Of a stretch of 64,000 nucleotides of DNA, positions 10,331 to 21,163 are shown piece by piece. A program made the position numbers and the translations under genes. Where the stretch lies: the NCBI GenBank assembly GCA_031761405.1, contig JASEVX010000013.1:35100260-35164259 (forward strand), in the 5' to 3' direction. The DNA is from Serripes groenlandicus (taxonomy: Eukaryota > Mollusca > Bivalvia > Cardiida > Cardiidae). Numbering within the stretch: the stretch's first letter is position 1; each line of letters starts with the position of its first letter. The notes beneath the pieces were generated by a model. That model was not told the origin of the DNA. It worked only from the letters and a program-made list of their open reading frames with translations, and did no database searches.

Positions 10331-10582
10331 GATGGTAATAGTGAGCTCCAAGAGTCGAAACAGCTTCAGTTGTTGACCATAGAAAACAATCGTACAGTTT
10401 GCATTCTTGTTGGCTCTCTACGTAAAAGAATGACTTGCATCCCTCGACGCCCGCACAGATGACGACGCATTCTATCTGGCTTCTAGCGGTTGTTATCATT
10501 TGTTCTCCACTGGTTATAATTAAGTTATCCCAGGATCCGTCTCTTTCAAACTGATGTTCTGCTATATTAAAACAGTTCACCC
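10331..10582 (-). CDS. PAN/apple-like domain exon
   Basis: The exon is defined by a strong acceptor (TTTCATTGCAG on minus) and a perfect donor (C|GTAAGT). It is 252 bp long and phase 1 at both ends, as expected of a shuffled extracellular module. Counting from the first in-frame codon, cysteines fall at C38, C42, C48, C60 and C65 in the pattern CVVIC-x5-C and QECKLYDC, with FFYVES between. PAN/apple domains use this helix-plus-strand cysteine pattern for protein or sugar binding in secreted proteins. In molluscs PAN modules often sit beside C-type lectin domains, and a lectin exon lies 4.5 kb downstream on the same strand, so one gene is possible. That link is inference. Frame continuation past the donor is intron. 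Confidence 0.65.
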
Positions 10583-10583
10583 C

Positions 10584-11123
10584 TGCAATGAAATTAACAA
10601 AGAAATCAGTAAATGCTTTTCAATATCGTTCGACAAAGACTGTATGGAGCGTAGCGGAGTTTACAACCGTGGGTGTCCGACGATGGAATTACAGCGGGTT
10701 ATTTAGAAATAAAAGTGTGTTATATTCCGATTAGGTCACTGTTTTAAACAGGGAATTAATCAATTAGTATTGTACAGTGTTTATTCTTTCTAAAGCTCTA
10801 AAAACAACAACGGCGTGAAACCGTATATATCTAATTGTAGTTTAATTTGTATTCAATTGAATACCGCATATATATAAGTGTAAGTTTAATTTTAATTTAA
10901 TTGAAGACCGCATATATTTATTTGAAATATTTTTATTTCAATTGAATGTGGATATACTTTTCAAAAAACCCATTACCAAAGTAAACTCCGAAGAAAGAAA
11001 CAAATGCAATGAACAAATTGTTATCCATTTTCAAAATGAATTTTAAGCTTAAGACACACACAATGTTTGTTTTCTATACGATGGCGAAGTCGTTGTATTA
11101 GTTAGATACGTGTCGTATACGAT
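10584..11123. other. AT-rich DNA before the assembly gap
   Basis: Contains two loosely similar blocks (AATTGAATACCGCATATATA and AATTGAAGACCGCATATATT, around 10854-10920) but no ORF. Confidence 0.4.
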
Positions 11124-11323
11124 NNNNNNNNNNNNNNNNNNNNNNNNNNNNNNNNNNNNNNNNNNNNNNNNNNNNNNNNNNNNNNNNNNNNNNNNNNNNN
11201 NNNNNNNNNNNNNNNNNNNNNNNNNNNNNNNNNNNNNNNNNNNNNNNNNNNNNNNNNNNNNNNNNNNNNNNNNNNNNNNNNNNNNNNNNNNNNNNNNNNN
11301 NNNNNNNNNNNNNNNNNNNNNNN
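11124..11323. other. Assembly gap of 200 N
   Basis: Exactly 200 undetermined bases, a conventional placeholder length, so the true gap size is unknown. It removes the 5' part of the non-LTR retrotransposon that resumes at 11324. Confidence 0.99.
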
Positions 11324-12794
11324 AGCTTTTGACTTTGTCAATAGAGACATGCTTTTATATAAAATGCTATCTAAGAACATAGACGGAAAGTTTTATAACT
11401 CAGTAAAATCGTTATTGACTAATACAGTGTCTTCTGTTAAACTAAACGGAAAACTGACGGACTGGTTCCCGGTTACGTCAGGGGTTCGTCAGGGGGACCA
11501 GAACTCACCGACCTGCTTTGCCTTCTTTATAAACGACCTAATTGACGGATTAAAGACTTTGCATAAAGGGGTCAAGTTTGGGGATAAAGAAATATGCTGT
11601 CTTTTCTATGCAGACGACATTTTAATTTTGAGCGAAAATGAGGCCGATATGCAGAACATGCTAGACTATATTCAAAATTGGTGCAGAAAATGGCGTTTAC
11701 TCGTAAACAAAACAAAGACTAATGTAATGCACTTCAGAAATAAAGGCAGGGAAAGGAGCAATTTTGAATTTAGTCTAGGTGGTTCTGTACTGAATTTTAC
11801 AACAGTATATAAATACTTAGGAGTTTATTTTCATGAAAACCTTACTCATGATAATGCAATTGATATATTATCAAAATCGGGTGGTAGAGCATTGGGGTCA
11901 GTTATTTCAAAAATACACAGTAATAAGAACATTGGTTATAAAACATATAGTAAATTATACGACTCATGTGTTGTCCCAGTGATAGATTATTGTTCAGGGG
12001 TAATTGGTTTCAAAAGTCATGCAAAAATTGATAACATCCACAATAGAGCTATACGGTATTTCTTAGGTGTGCATAGATTTGCGCCAATTGTGGCGATAAC
12101 CGGAGATATGGGGTGGTTATCACCTACATGTACGCACAGACGTTGGCTAAACATGATTCGATTATGGAACAGATTTATCAAAATGGATGAAGCTCGACTT
12201 ACGAAAAATATTTTTAATTATGATTACGATGTTTCAGGCAAAACATGGACTTCAGAAATTAAATCTATTTTTCAAACTATAGGATGTTTGGATAATTATA
12301 CAAACAAAAGAATAGTAGACATGAAACAAGCAGAAGAGTCTCTTAAAAATAAAAATTCACAGGACTGGTCTCATAAAATACAGTCAGTTTCAAAATTGAG
12401 AAACTATATTACTTTCAAAAATGATTATTGTATGGAAAAGTATCTGATCTCAAACCTGTCTAAGTTAGAAAGATCTCACCTTGCACAATTTAGATTTGGC
12501 ATTTTACCTATAAGAATAGAAACCGGAAGATTTACAAGGCTTAACATATCGGAAAGGGTCTGTCAAATTTGTAATAATGGTTCAATTGAAGACGAGATCC
12601 ATTTTCTTTTGACGTGTCCTGCCTATGACGATCTGAGAGGATCGCTTATCAGCAGGGCACAGCAAAAGAACCCATCATTCAACACACTTTCTAACACAGA
12701 CAAGTTTAAATTTTGTGTTTTCGAATTATATAATCAAGTTGCCAAATTTCTTGTCGGATCAATGAAAAAAAGACGTGGTTTTCTTTATAAATGA
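11324..12794 (+). CDS. Non-LTR retrotransposon reverse transcriptase, 5' part lost in gap
   Basis: The frame is already open at the gap edge (AFDFVNRDM…), so the catalytic motif A aspartate (FDFV) is present just upstream of the 481-aa ATG-initiated frame at 11349. Further motifs: SGVRQGD at about residue 44 of that frame, YADD at about 88-91 (catalytic aspartates), YKYLGVYF at about 155, and a C-terminal zinc-binding CQIC…HFLLTCPAY (residues ~420-443) typical of reverse transcriptases of LINEs. The frame is intact to its stop, so this copy is young. An endonuclease domain and ORF1 would lie in or before the gap. The clade is not settled; jockey/CR1-like groups are the nearest by general appearance. 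It is not a host gene. Confidence 0.88.
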
Positions 12795-13020
12795 ATAATT
12801 CATATGCATGTAAATTATAATCTTTCAATTATTGTATTTCTTTCTTCTTCTTTCTTTTTCTTTCTTCTCTTTTTATCTCTTTTTTACCTTATATGTAAAT
12901 ATTGTTTATTAAAAGTGACTTATAGGCCCTACGCGGCCGGGTGTTTATATTGTTTGATGTTTGTATTTGTAAAATATGTACACATGTCACTATAATAAAA
13001 TATTACTTACTTACTTACTT
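12795..13020 (+). other. 3' UTR and tail of the LINE
   Basis: After the stop come a T/C-rich stretch, ATAATAAAATA (polyadenylation-like) and a short TTAC-unit microsatellite, TTACTTACTTACTTA, where the element ends. The abrupt change to the next repeat at about 13021 supports this 3' end. Confidence 0.65.
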
Positions 13021-14192
13021 ATATGTGAAAATCTTGGTAAAGGATGCTCCAAAGAACATTTGTGCAAAATGATTTTAAAATCGGGCCAGTACTTTTTAGA
13101 CAAGCACATTTTTAAAGTTTTAACAATGCACATATAAGGAAAACAAGCTCCGCCCCCTGGCGGCCATGTTTTTCAACGGATCGAAAATATTTGAACAATC
13201 TTGGTAAAGGGTACCCCAAGGAACATTTGTGCAAAATAATTTTCAAATCGGGCTAATACTTTTGGGCAAGAAGATTTTTAAAGTGTTAACGATGCACATA
13301 TAAGGAAAACAAGCTTCGCCCCCTGGCGGCCATGTTTTTTCAACGGATCGGAAATATTTTGAACAATCTTGGTAAAAGGTGCCCCAAGGAACATTTGTGC
13401 AAAATAATTTTAAAATCGGGCCAGTACTTTTGGACAAGAAGATTTTTTAAGTTTTAACAATGCACATATAAGGAAAACAAGCTCCGCCCCCTGGCGGCCA
13501 TGTTTTTCAACGGATCGGAAATATTTGAACAATCTTGGTAAAGGGTGCCCCAATGAACATTTGTGCGAAATCATTTTGAAATCGGGCCAGTACTTTTAGA
13601 CATGCAGATTTTTAAAGTTTGAACAATGCACATATAAGGAAAACAAGCTCCGCCCCTGGCGGCCATGTTTTTCAACGGATCGGAAATATTTGAACACTCT
13701 TGGTAAAGGATGCTCCAAGGAACATTTGTGCAAAATAATTTTTAAATCGAGACAGTACTTTTAGACAAGCAGATTTTTAAAGTTTGAACAATGCACATAC
13801 AAGGAAAATAAGCTCCGCCCCCTGGCGGCCATGTTTTTTAACGGATCGGAAATATTGAACAATCTTGGTAGAGGGTATCCCAAGAAACATTTGTGCAAAA
13901 TAATGTTCAAATCGGGCCAGTACTTTTGGACAAGAAGATTTTTTAAGATTCGGCAATTTTCCCCTTTCATGATGACGCAGCAACCAAAGTTCTCCATGGA
14001 ATTTAAATCTTTGAACAATTTTGAAATAAGTCCACCAAAGGAACATTCCTGTGAAGTTGAAATTGGTCATGTTGTTAAGGAGGAGATGATCTAAATGCTA
14101 AATGTTAACGACGGAAGACGGACGACGGACGGACGACGGAAAAAAAGTGATCAGAATAGCTCACCTTGAGCCTTTGGCTCTAGGTGATCTAA
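13021..14192 (+). mobile_element. Dispersed element of ~166-bp tandem units with (GACGGAC)n and hairpin end
   Basis: Six successive units begin with variants of AATCTTGGTAAAGGGTGCCC (about 13030, 13196, 13365, 13532, 13697, 13861). Each has CATTTGTGCAAAATAATTTT, ATCGGGCCAGTACTTTTGGA, CACATATAAGGAAAACAAGC, CCCCTGGCGGCCATGTTTTT and ACGGATCGGAAATATT. The array exits through a diverged block into GTTAACGACGGA, a GACGGAC-type microsatellite (14107-14142), and a hairpin TCACCTTGAGCCTTTGGCTC/TAGGTGA at 14161-14188. The layout (core tandem units, microsatellite, conserved hairpin end) resembles the non-autonomous pearl-type elements of bivalves. It lacks coding sequence; minus frames over it are repeat shadows. 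Confidence 0.75.
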
Positions 14193-14800
14193 ACACCCGA
14201 ACTTATCATGCATTTAAGTTTAATTATTACATATCTGTCTTATTTGTTATAAGGTCAGGAGTGTGACGGACTGTAAGATCTCCATGGATGTTGATGGAAA
14301 ACAACACTAGAAGTCATTGACGAATGTTCTGATTTCTGTTTACAAATGACAGTTATTTGTAAACTAGTAATAAATATAATTGGAAACTGACTCTTACCAT
14401 GGTTGATTGATTGACTTGAGCTAAACATTATTTTCAATGGAATATAAATTCACATAACATTTTTCCCTTGGCTTTCTAGAAAAAATACTTCAAACACTAA
14501 TCTTCGAAGGCTACCTTTGCATGATCTGGCTGAATGTATAATCTTGACAAAGATGAAAACACCATAAAGACTGAGAAAACTGTATTTTTTGACAAATATT
14601 TTCAAAAGTTCCATGTATAAGATGTTTCAATATTGTGTGTATATATAAGGGAAATGAGTTCATTTCTGTAGGATGAATAGAAATTTCCCCATATCATTCT
14701 TTAAACTATTTACCTGATATGCTGCTTTAAATAACTCAAGGAAAGACATAGAAAGGCTAAGTGCATTTCGAGTTAAAATTGTTGATGCATATGCAGCAGA
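14193..14800. other. AT-rich intergenic DNA
   Basis: Nothing recognisable; short minus frames have random composition. Confidence 0.4.
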
Positions 14801-14804
14801 CAAC

Positions 14805-14960
14805 TTCTGAAAACACTGTGGAGAAAGGGACCACTTGCTCATGATCAGCAATTTCTCCTTTTGCCACAATATTTCCAATTCTATTCATTAATTAAACTTT
14901 GGCTTTCCTTTTGTCAAAGTCATCTGCTGCAGGTTTGATGTATGTTGGAAAGGGTTAAGT
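14805..14960. mobile_element. Hairpin MITE family 1, partial
   Basis: Has GCAGCAGACAACTTCTGAAAA, CACTTGCTCATGATCAGCAAT, TTTCTCCTTTTGCCACAATA and GTCATCTGCTGCAG, ending in GTTGGAAAGGGTTAA. The two halves are inverted relative to each other. Confidence 0.65.
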
Positions 14961-16030
14961 TCAGCCCCTTGCCTGATGTAAATACTTGATGTCTGTGACT
15001 AATCTGAATACATTGTCGGAATGGTGTAATTGCTCCAAAATGAACATATCCAAAATGAACAATATCTTCCTATCCAAGAATGTTTTCACTTTGAACCCCT
15101 ATCTCCTTTGCTGTTTTTTAATTTGTAAAACATGATACAGCATCAGGTTAATTGTTAATAAGTACAAACGTCTATGTATACATATGAAATATGTCGTTTG
15201 ACAAAATTGATAGTGAAGGATCTGATCAGACCTTGAAAATGTGCAGCTTCTCAGAGTCATCATTGTTGATCAAGTTCCTTTTTGTATATGTTATTGCTAA
15301 ATTATAAAAGCTTTTGAAAAGGGTACAAGGAGAAAAATGTTTTCACTAGAAGCCTGAATAAAAATGTGATAAGTGTTTATGTAAGACAACTCTGATGATT
15401 CCCCACAACATACTGGTTTCATGTATAAATTGTTAAGTTTAGTTTCTTTTTTCAAAACATGTACCTGCTGAAATTTGAACTCAGAACTCTTGGTAGACCA
15501 GATGTTTTACCATTAAACTACAGTATAGGTCTTTTCTTTGAGCAACAGTTCATGAAAACAATTATATTTCCAGTATGTAAAATAAAGTATAATAATCTAT
15601 TTGATACAATGTATACCAGTTTAAATTTTACCATTTCTATTGTATAGATTAGGCAATTTCACACAGAAACATGGAATTCACAATAAATTTCACAGTAAAC
15701 AGATACATTTCTGTGGTATTTCAGTTATATCAGAGGATAGAACACTTATGTGAGGTCCTTGGGTGGCTTATTACTGACATTAATTATGAACTGCCTTTAA
15801 GTTGTTATAATATAGCTTTTTCTGTTGAAAACCAGCCAAAATTTTCTTCATTTTTCAAACAAAATGTTTAAACATATGGGCACCGCTCCAGGTAAACAAG
15901 GTTTACTGACAACATTTTCGAAATCGCCAGTAGTTTTCATTTTGCAACTATTTAACTGTAGGAGATAATAAACACAGTTTTAGTATTTTGACGTCGCCAT
16001 AACGTCACAATTTAATAAATAACGTTAACG
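14961..16030. other. AT-rich intergenic DNA, no gene supported
   Basis: Small frames at 15459-15647 and 15671-15871 lack motifs. No splice-bounded coding segment stands out. Confidence 0.4.
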
Positions 16031-16099
16031 TCATAATTAAGAAAATATTAGATAAACTATAAACCACACGTAACATAATCGTAAATAAATAAATAAATA

Positions 16100-16251
16100 G
16101 GCTTGTCTCTCTTGTGATGGTCCTATCGGTTCAATTACTTCAGGCAGTTCGTCACGAGTAAAATGAACACCAGCACGGATTCCTTGGATGTTGATCTCGT
16201 CTGCATCCCTATCAGTCTTGTCAAAAACAACACCGGGATTCGCCGATGTCA
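16100..16251 (-). CDS. Candidate first coding exon, unknown protein
   Basis: On minus an ATG (16251) opens a hydrophilic, acid-rich frame (MTSANPGVVFDKTDRDADE…, then ELPEVIEPIGPSQER) whose composition differs from the surrounding random-looking frames. ACTTCCGG, an ETS-type promoter motif common at housekeeping start sites, lies directly before the ATG. Against it: no convincing splice donor follows, and the frame drifts into an ATTT-repeat translation. It could be a truncated retrocopy. I do not recognise the protein. Confidence 0.28.
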
Positions 16252-16654
16252 TCCGGAAGTACTGGCATTTCCTAGTGATAAAGATAAACAATTACAAAAT
16301 AAAGACAATACGAATGTAGAAATAGGAAAAAAAGAACATTTTAATCCACAAACATTAGAACAATTTAAACTGTAGTCAGTAATGCTGATATCGGTATTTG
16401 AAGATATAACTTTTATGTAGGATATTTAACCTGGCAGGGTCAGTGTTTTAAGTAAATGAGATGATTAAGAGTTAAACTGATCATGGAAATTGACTTATAT
16501 AATACTAAAGATAAATGGACAAGCGGTTATGATAAATTTCAATTTGTACCAAAAACTATTCTTGTTGAACACACACCCTGATATGATTATGTTTTGTCAA
16601 ATAATGCTTACACAGAACATCTGTTTTTGGTGTATCGATAAAGTCATGATAGTG

Positions 16655-16860
16655 GCTAAGGGTTTAACCATTTCCCACATAAAACAAATCTGCAGCAGAT
16701 GACTTTGAAATTGTCAAGTACAAAATATAAAAAATCTCTATAAATGATCATATGATAATTGAAAAGTGTTGAAATTATTGTGACAAATGCAGATATTGCT
16801 CAATATGAGCAATTTCTCCTTTTGCCACAACAATTTCAATGATGTTTAACTTGACAGACT
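16655..16860. mobile_element. Hairpin MITE family 1
   Basis: TTTAACCATTTCCCACATAA, CTGCAGCAGATGACTTTGAAA and TTGTGACAAATGCAGATATTGC precede the mirrored AATATGAGCAATTTCTCCTT and TTGCCACAACAATTTCAATG. The right terminus is lost, but a further partial copy runs on to about 16935. Confidence 0.65.
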
Positions 16861-17139
16861 TTGAAATAATCAAGTGCAAAACATAGAAAACTCCATAAAT
16901 GATAGTAAGAGTTTAAATTATTGTGGCAAATGGAGCAATTGAAAATCAAAGCTGTCGGATTACAAACGCACAATCTCGAGTGGACGACAACAATGTGAAT
17001 TATTGTCATGAATAGCATTCAGAAATTCAAGGAAACACATTTCGAAAATGTGGGCACGTCTACAATGTTCGTTCAGTCAACTTCAATGAAACAATAAATG
17101 TACAATTCAATGAGTGGGAAAAGTCCATATTTTGTTAAC

Positions 17140-17390
17140 CATGAAAACATTGTGACAAAAGGAGAAATTGCTCACAAGGAATTTATCCTTTTGTTAAAAT
17201 GTTTTCTACTTTATGTCCATAAATTATACCTTCATTAAGCAAGATGTTCCGAGTTTTGACCGTGACATGATTGAAAATTGTTGAAATAGTGTCAAAATCT
17301 TATCAACCATAAGAGTTTTGTACACAGTTTTGCCTAGATGGTTTCAAAGTTGTCTGGTGCAGATTTGCCGTATGTGGGAAAGGATTAATT
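17140..17390. mobile_element. Hairpin MITE family 1, degenerate
   Basis: ATTGTGACAAAAGGAGAAATTG (as ordered pieces), mirrored TTTATCCTTTTGTTAAAATG, then GTTGTCTGGTGCAGA and a TATGTGGGAAAGGATTAA end. Confidence 0.6.
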
Positions 17391-17394
17391 GTCC

Positions 17395-18040
17395 AAAACT
17401 GTCCATTAGGTCTTATTTGCACTCCATTCCGTTTTATTTCAATTATGAGATATATAATATATTATGATTATCGGTATACCCACCAATTAATTTGGATTAT
17501 CCACACATATCAAATTCACTTTCGTCGTGTCGTGTAAAGGATTTGTACCAGATTATACGAAAAGGGAGAAAACCTTGCGAGGAATAGATTAGTCTGATCA
17601 TGAATTGTTGTGTTTGCTTTTTAGTCGTGAATCGCACTGTAAGCCTCTTGAGACGATTTATTACCAAAAACCTACCACACAAAAATGCAAATTGATCTTA
17701 TTATGCAATTAACACTAAAACTATTCAAACGCGGTTGATTTGAGTCAAATCCTTCGCGCTATGAAGTAGCCATTTCCCATATAGGCTTTCCCAAATTTCG
17801 GTGTTAAAATCTGTGCCTTTTTGTGTTTGTGAAAATGGACGATTTCATTTGGATTATAAGGGATTTTTATGCAGGTTCGTGAGAAATCATTTGGATTATA
17901 AAAGATTTTTATGCAGGTTTGTGAGAAATTATTTTACAATTTATTCTTTAACAAACAAATAAATCTTTTGAAAGTTTGGTCAAATATAAGAAAATGAATT
18001 AACCCTTTTATTGAACACGTCGACCACGCGTTTGTAGCAG
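17395..18040. other. Intergenic DNA with a small 41-bp duplication
   Basis: At 17848-17935 two copies of CATTTGGATTATAA(G/A)(G/A)GATTT plus TTATGCAGGTT(C/T)GTGAG follow each other (period 41 bp). Otherwise nothing is recognised. A further partial hairpin-MITE arm lies at about 18045-18120. Confidence 0.45.
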
Positions 18041-18120
18041 ACGGATTTTGAAAAAAATCGTGACTAATGGAGACATTGCTCGAAATTAGCAGTTTCTCCT
18101 TTTGCCATAATGTTTTCAAC

Positions 18121-19437
18121 TGTTTTTCAATGATTATACTTTATAGAATTTTCTAATTACTGATGTTTTTTACACATGTCAAGGTCGTGCTTTTGTTTCC
18201 CTTCCATGGTCACACGATGTAAGAATTGTTGGTTTTCTTACGGGACGTCTCATATTATACTGAACATGAAAGTCAGATCATTAAAAACAAAGCAAATGAA
18301 AAGTTAGGATGATTGAAACATTGAGATGCCATCTATGTGAAATTACGAAAAAAAAAAAAATATATATCTATAAATAGACTATAGATGCATGCATGGTTTA
18401 ATTGAGATCGGGTTTAAACGTGTAGGTAAATACGGACTAAATCTAAATTACCGGGAATCCAAAAAGTGAACTAAATATTAAGATTTAGCTTTAGTCAAAA
18501 AACTAAATTGAAAAGTTTGGTGAATACGGGCCGTGGCTTCTTCATCTTATTACTGCGTAATATATCATAGCATGTAAGGAACCAGATTTCAAAGCGTATG
18601 AGGCAGGTAACCATTTCAGTTTTACTGTTTAGACTAGATACAGTATGAATTTCGCTTAAATAAAAATGTACATACATTCAATTAATATACTGGCCTTTGT
18701 CTTTTGTTTTTAATTTGTAAAACTCACACATGTATATAGAGTGTGAAAGGGATGTTTTAAAAGTCATTACCTTAAATTAATGTACTTAGTAAGGACAAAG
18801 AGAAATCCCGATATGTGGTCACACTGGCAGGTCTAAATATTCTCCTTGTGCTAAATTTCTTGGCATTCCTACAGGAAGCCGCCTCCTGGCCGCTTCCAAT
18901 AATGATCTACGACGCTGAAGAAAATTCAACCGTCTGACATTTTAATATCGGTGTAGATTCAGATGTATCTACATTATCTGATAGTTTAATTTGTATGTGC
19001 ACTGTTTGCCAATTGATCATGAAAGCTTTCAAGAATATTCTGACATTAAATTTACCTTTGGAGCCCTTACAAACACCCGTCACAAATACCATCATGTTGA
19101 TTTTCCGGAAGCAGGTTGTGTCATGTAAAAACGTTAAATTACATTAGTGAAATACGTAAGTTATCCCATTTGGATCAACTTTCGTATACTATTTTGGAAT
19201 GGTAAATGCTATTTATACATCTATCTTGGTAAATAATTTAATGGTAAATTGATTTTGATAACTACTACTAATTTAATGGTATTTTCTTTTGATAACTACT
19301 ACAGATTTCAAATATATAGACGTGCATAAAAAATTCTTCATTCGACTTATTAAATTCAGATTTCTTATTTTTGCACAGCCAGACTATGTTTTGCAGACAA
19401 AAGATTGTTTCAAATAATTCTACCTACCTTATTTCGG
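18121..19437. other. AT-rich intergenic DNA, no gene supported
   Basis: Only an A-run plus (TA) stretch at about 18349-18368 and short random frames are present. Confidence 0.4.
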
Positions 19438-19722
19438 TCACTGGTCTGATGACTGGTTCGAAAAAGGTTTTTCAGTCCCTCCACTGCCAAGTTGGGTAAC
19501 GAACAGCTTCGTGTGTCTCAGATGACTTGTTTACCATCTCCTTAAGCTGTTCTATGGAGTCACAATCAGTTCACCTGTAGAGCTTCTTCAATGAGGCAAA
19601 ACCAGTGTCCACCAAACAACGAGCGTGATCTGACACCTACATCATATATTCAATGCTCTCGTGCCTGCCCGTCATCAAGGGCCAAGACAAGTAGCCCATC
19701 ACATACTTATTTTTATTTTGAC
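19438..19722 (-). pseudogene. Transposase-like gene, C-terminal exon with stops
   Basis: On minus the exon runs from a strong acceptor (TTTGTTTCAG|G) to a donor (AAG|GTAGGT): 285 bp, symmetric phase 1. Its translation starts GQNKNKYVMGYLSWPLMTGR and continues through DHARCLVDTGFASLKKLY to WQWRD, FFEPVIRPVTEIR. I recognise this as the C-terminal part of a recurrent, mostly uncharacterised invertebrate protein family that looks transposase-derived. Three in-frame stops (one TAG, two TGA) break it. Both splice sites are still intact, so decay was by point mutation. It continues the gene whose earlier parts lie at 20349-21622. Confidence 0.6.
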
Positions 19723-19859
19723 CTGAAACAAATGATTACTTGTGAACGTTTTCAAACATAATAGAATAGCTAGACTGACACAATTATCCATAGCAGTAAT
19801 TTTTAACACATTTATGTCCACATTTTATAAGAAGCTTCTATTTATGAAAACATATATTT

Positions 19860-20041
19860 GAAACGACTACATGGTCGATTTGTAAGCATCGGGTATTTGG
19901 TACTGGGCGTCCCGGGTTTGATCCACAGACGCAGCGGTCAGGTGGTGTGCCCTTTGGGAATGCACATTTTCTAGCCTAGTACTGGTTTGTTAACCGAGCG
20001 ATCATGAATAAATGTACTGTCGCCGAATGAAATAATGTTAA
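19860..20041 (+). mobile_element. tRNA-derived SINE, family C
   Basis: GTCGATTTGTAAGCATCGGG, a box-B-like CCGGGTTTGATCCAC and the body motif TTTCTAGCCTAGTACTGG, then GATCATGAATAAATG and a TGTCGCCGAATGAAATAATG tail. The tail recurs at about 31020-31097 (TTTCCTAGTCTAGTACTGG). It sits in the lost part of the transposase-like gene. Confidence 0.55.
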
Positions 20042-20348
20042 ACAAGAGGGTCACGATGGCCCTAAATCGATCACCTGAGTGATAGTAAATTAGCAGCAAA
20101 TATTTAACTGCAAATATCTCGGAAAAGTTGATCAGTAGTGCAAATAAAACTGCAAGGAGTGAACACTCTCAAAGAAATAGCTTATCAGTAAAGGCCATTT
20201 GTATATTATAATCTAACAACAACTTTAATAAGAATGGAATTATAGAGTTTTGTCAGTTTGCCCTTTCCTGATGCTGCTTTGCTGCCCTGTTTTTCAACAA
20301 AATCAATATGGCTTGAACAGTTTTTGTAGAGGGCCGGCCACTCGAAGA
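20042..20348 (+). mobile_element. Fragment of tandem-unit dispersed element (paralogous empty site)
   Basis: Starts AACAAGAGGGTCACGATGGC and runs through TAGCAGCAAATATTTAACTG, GCAAGGAGTGAACACTCTC, GCTTATCAGTAAAGGCCATT and GTTTTTCAACAAAATCAATA to GTAGAGGGC. The reverse complement matches the DNA on both sides of the LTR retrotransposon at 54420-60351, but here the site is uninterrupted. The copy is truncated and lies inside the transposase-like gene, supplying the last ~30 residues of the frame at 20253-20660. Confidence 0.75.
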
Positions 20349-20660
20349 GCATTCCACAGCGTTTGGGCCATGCGTTAATGTGCCGTCTGATCCTATTGTT
20401 TCATGCTCGTCAATAAGAAAATTCAGCTGCCGTGGTACTCTATCAATTTGGAAACCGAAAACCTGCACCTTTCTTAGAGTAGCAAAGTAGGCTGTTCCCA
20501 TTTGTCTGGAATGATGGAATAGACACACATTCTGGCAGAAGTCTAACGTATAATGGACGTAAGGATCAGACTCTCCGCTACCTCGTGACTCCTTTGCGCG
20601 CTTAATACAGGCATTGTAATTCTCCCTTTCCTTCTGCGCAGTGAGGACATGTTCCTTCAT
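20349..20660 (-). pseudogene. Transposase-like gene, middle part (truncated by insertion)
   Basis: The frame reads EHVLTAQKERENYNACIKRA, then SDPYVHYTLDFCQNVCLFHH, QVFGFQIDRVPRQLNFLIDE and GTLTHGPNAVE. These follow the expected order of the family (coiled/charged segment, then an RNase-H-like core beginning). The frame is intact up to about GPNAVE and then runs into repeat DNA at 20348. The next block of the domain, with the presumed catalytic Asp before the QNKN exon, is missing. Host genes do not show this pattern, so I call it a decayed mobile or mobile-derived gene. Confidence 0.55.
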
Positions 20661-20702
20661 GCAATTAGCATATTCAAGCTTTTCTTACTTATTTACGGAA
20701 TG

Positions 20703-21119
20703 CTACACCTTTTTTCTAAATTTCTCACAGGTGGCACATACGACGTCACGTGGAGTCGCAATTCTAATATGTGCTAATGAATGTCTCCACATGTTGTTGA
20801 ACGTGGAGTATTTTACAGCACGACACGGAGGATCTGATGCTGCACAAATGTCAACAGATGTCTGGTGCAATATAACCTTAGTTGCATCACTTGGAAGATA
20901 CACAGGTGCAGTATTGTCACGTCTACGTGGGGCAGCGGGCTGTAGTATGCCAAACTCATCTGCATAATTTGAAACAAACTGTACAATCCGCCTTATGTCC
21001 TCAAAGTGAAGCGACTTAGATGGTCGTTTGTAAGTGTTACCATGACAGCGGGGAACAACACCTTTGCAGGCTGTATTTGCCGACGTCAGAGAGGAGCATA
21101 AATGCCCTTTTACATACAT
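20703..21119 (-). pseudogene. Transposase-like gene, N-central part with CxxC
   Basis: Translation: GVVPRCHGNTYKRPSKSLHF, EDIRRIVQFVSNYADEFGIL, QPAAPRRRDNTAPVYLPSDA, then FNNMWRHSLAHIRIATPRDV and VCATCEKFRKKV. The helix-rich DIRRIVQFVSNYA segment and CATC zinc-ligand-like pair are typical of this family. An in-frame stop separates it from the next part at 20660, and a frame loss separates it from the N-terminal acidic part. Its plus-strand 108-aa frame is a shadow. Confidence 0.55.
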
Positions 21120-21163
21120 GACTCCCTCGAAAATTGAAATCGTGGCTAAGCCTCTGCCTCTTC

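Noticed and set aside
14161..14192. Helitron 3' terminus (hairpin plus CTAA)
   Set aside because: The 14-kb copy ends in a hairpin then CTAA, but the sister element at 53285 does not have CTRR at the same place, so the match may be chance.
20641..20967. 108-aa plus-strand frame
   Set aside because: Antisense shadow of the transposase-like pseudogene.
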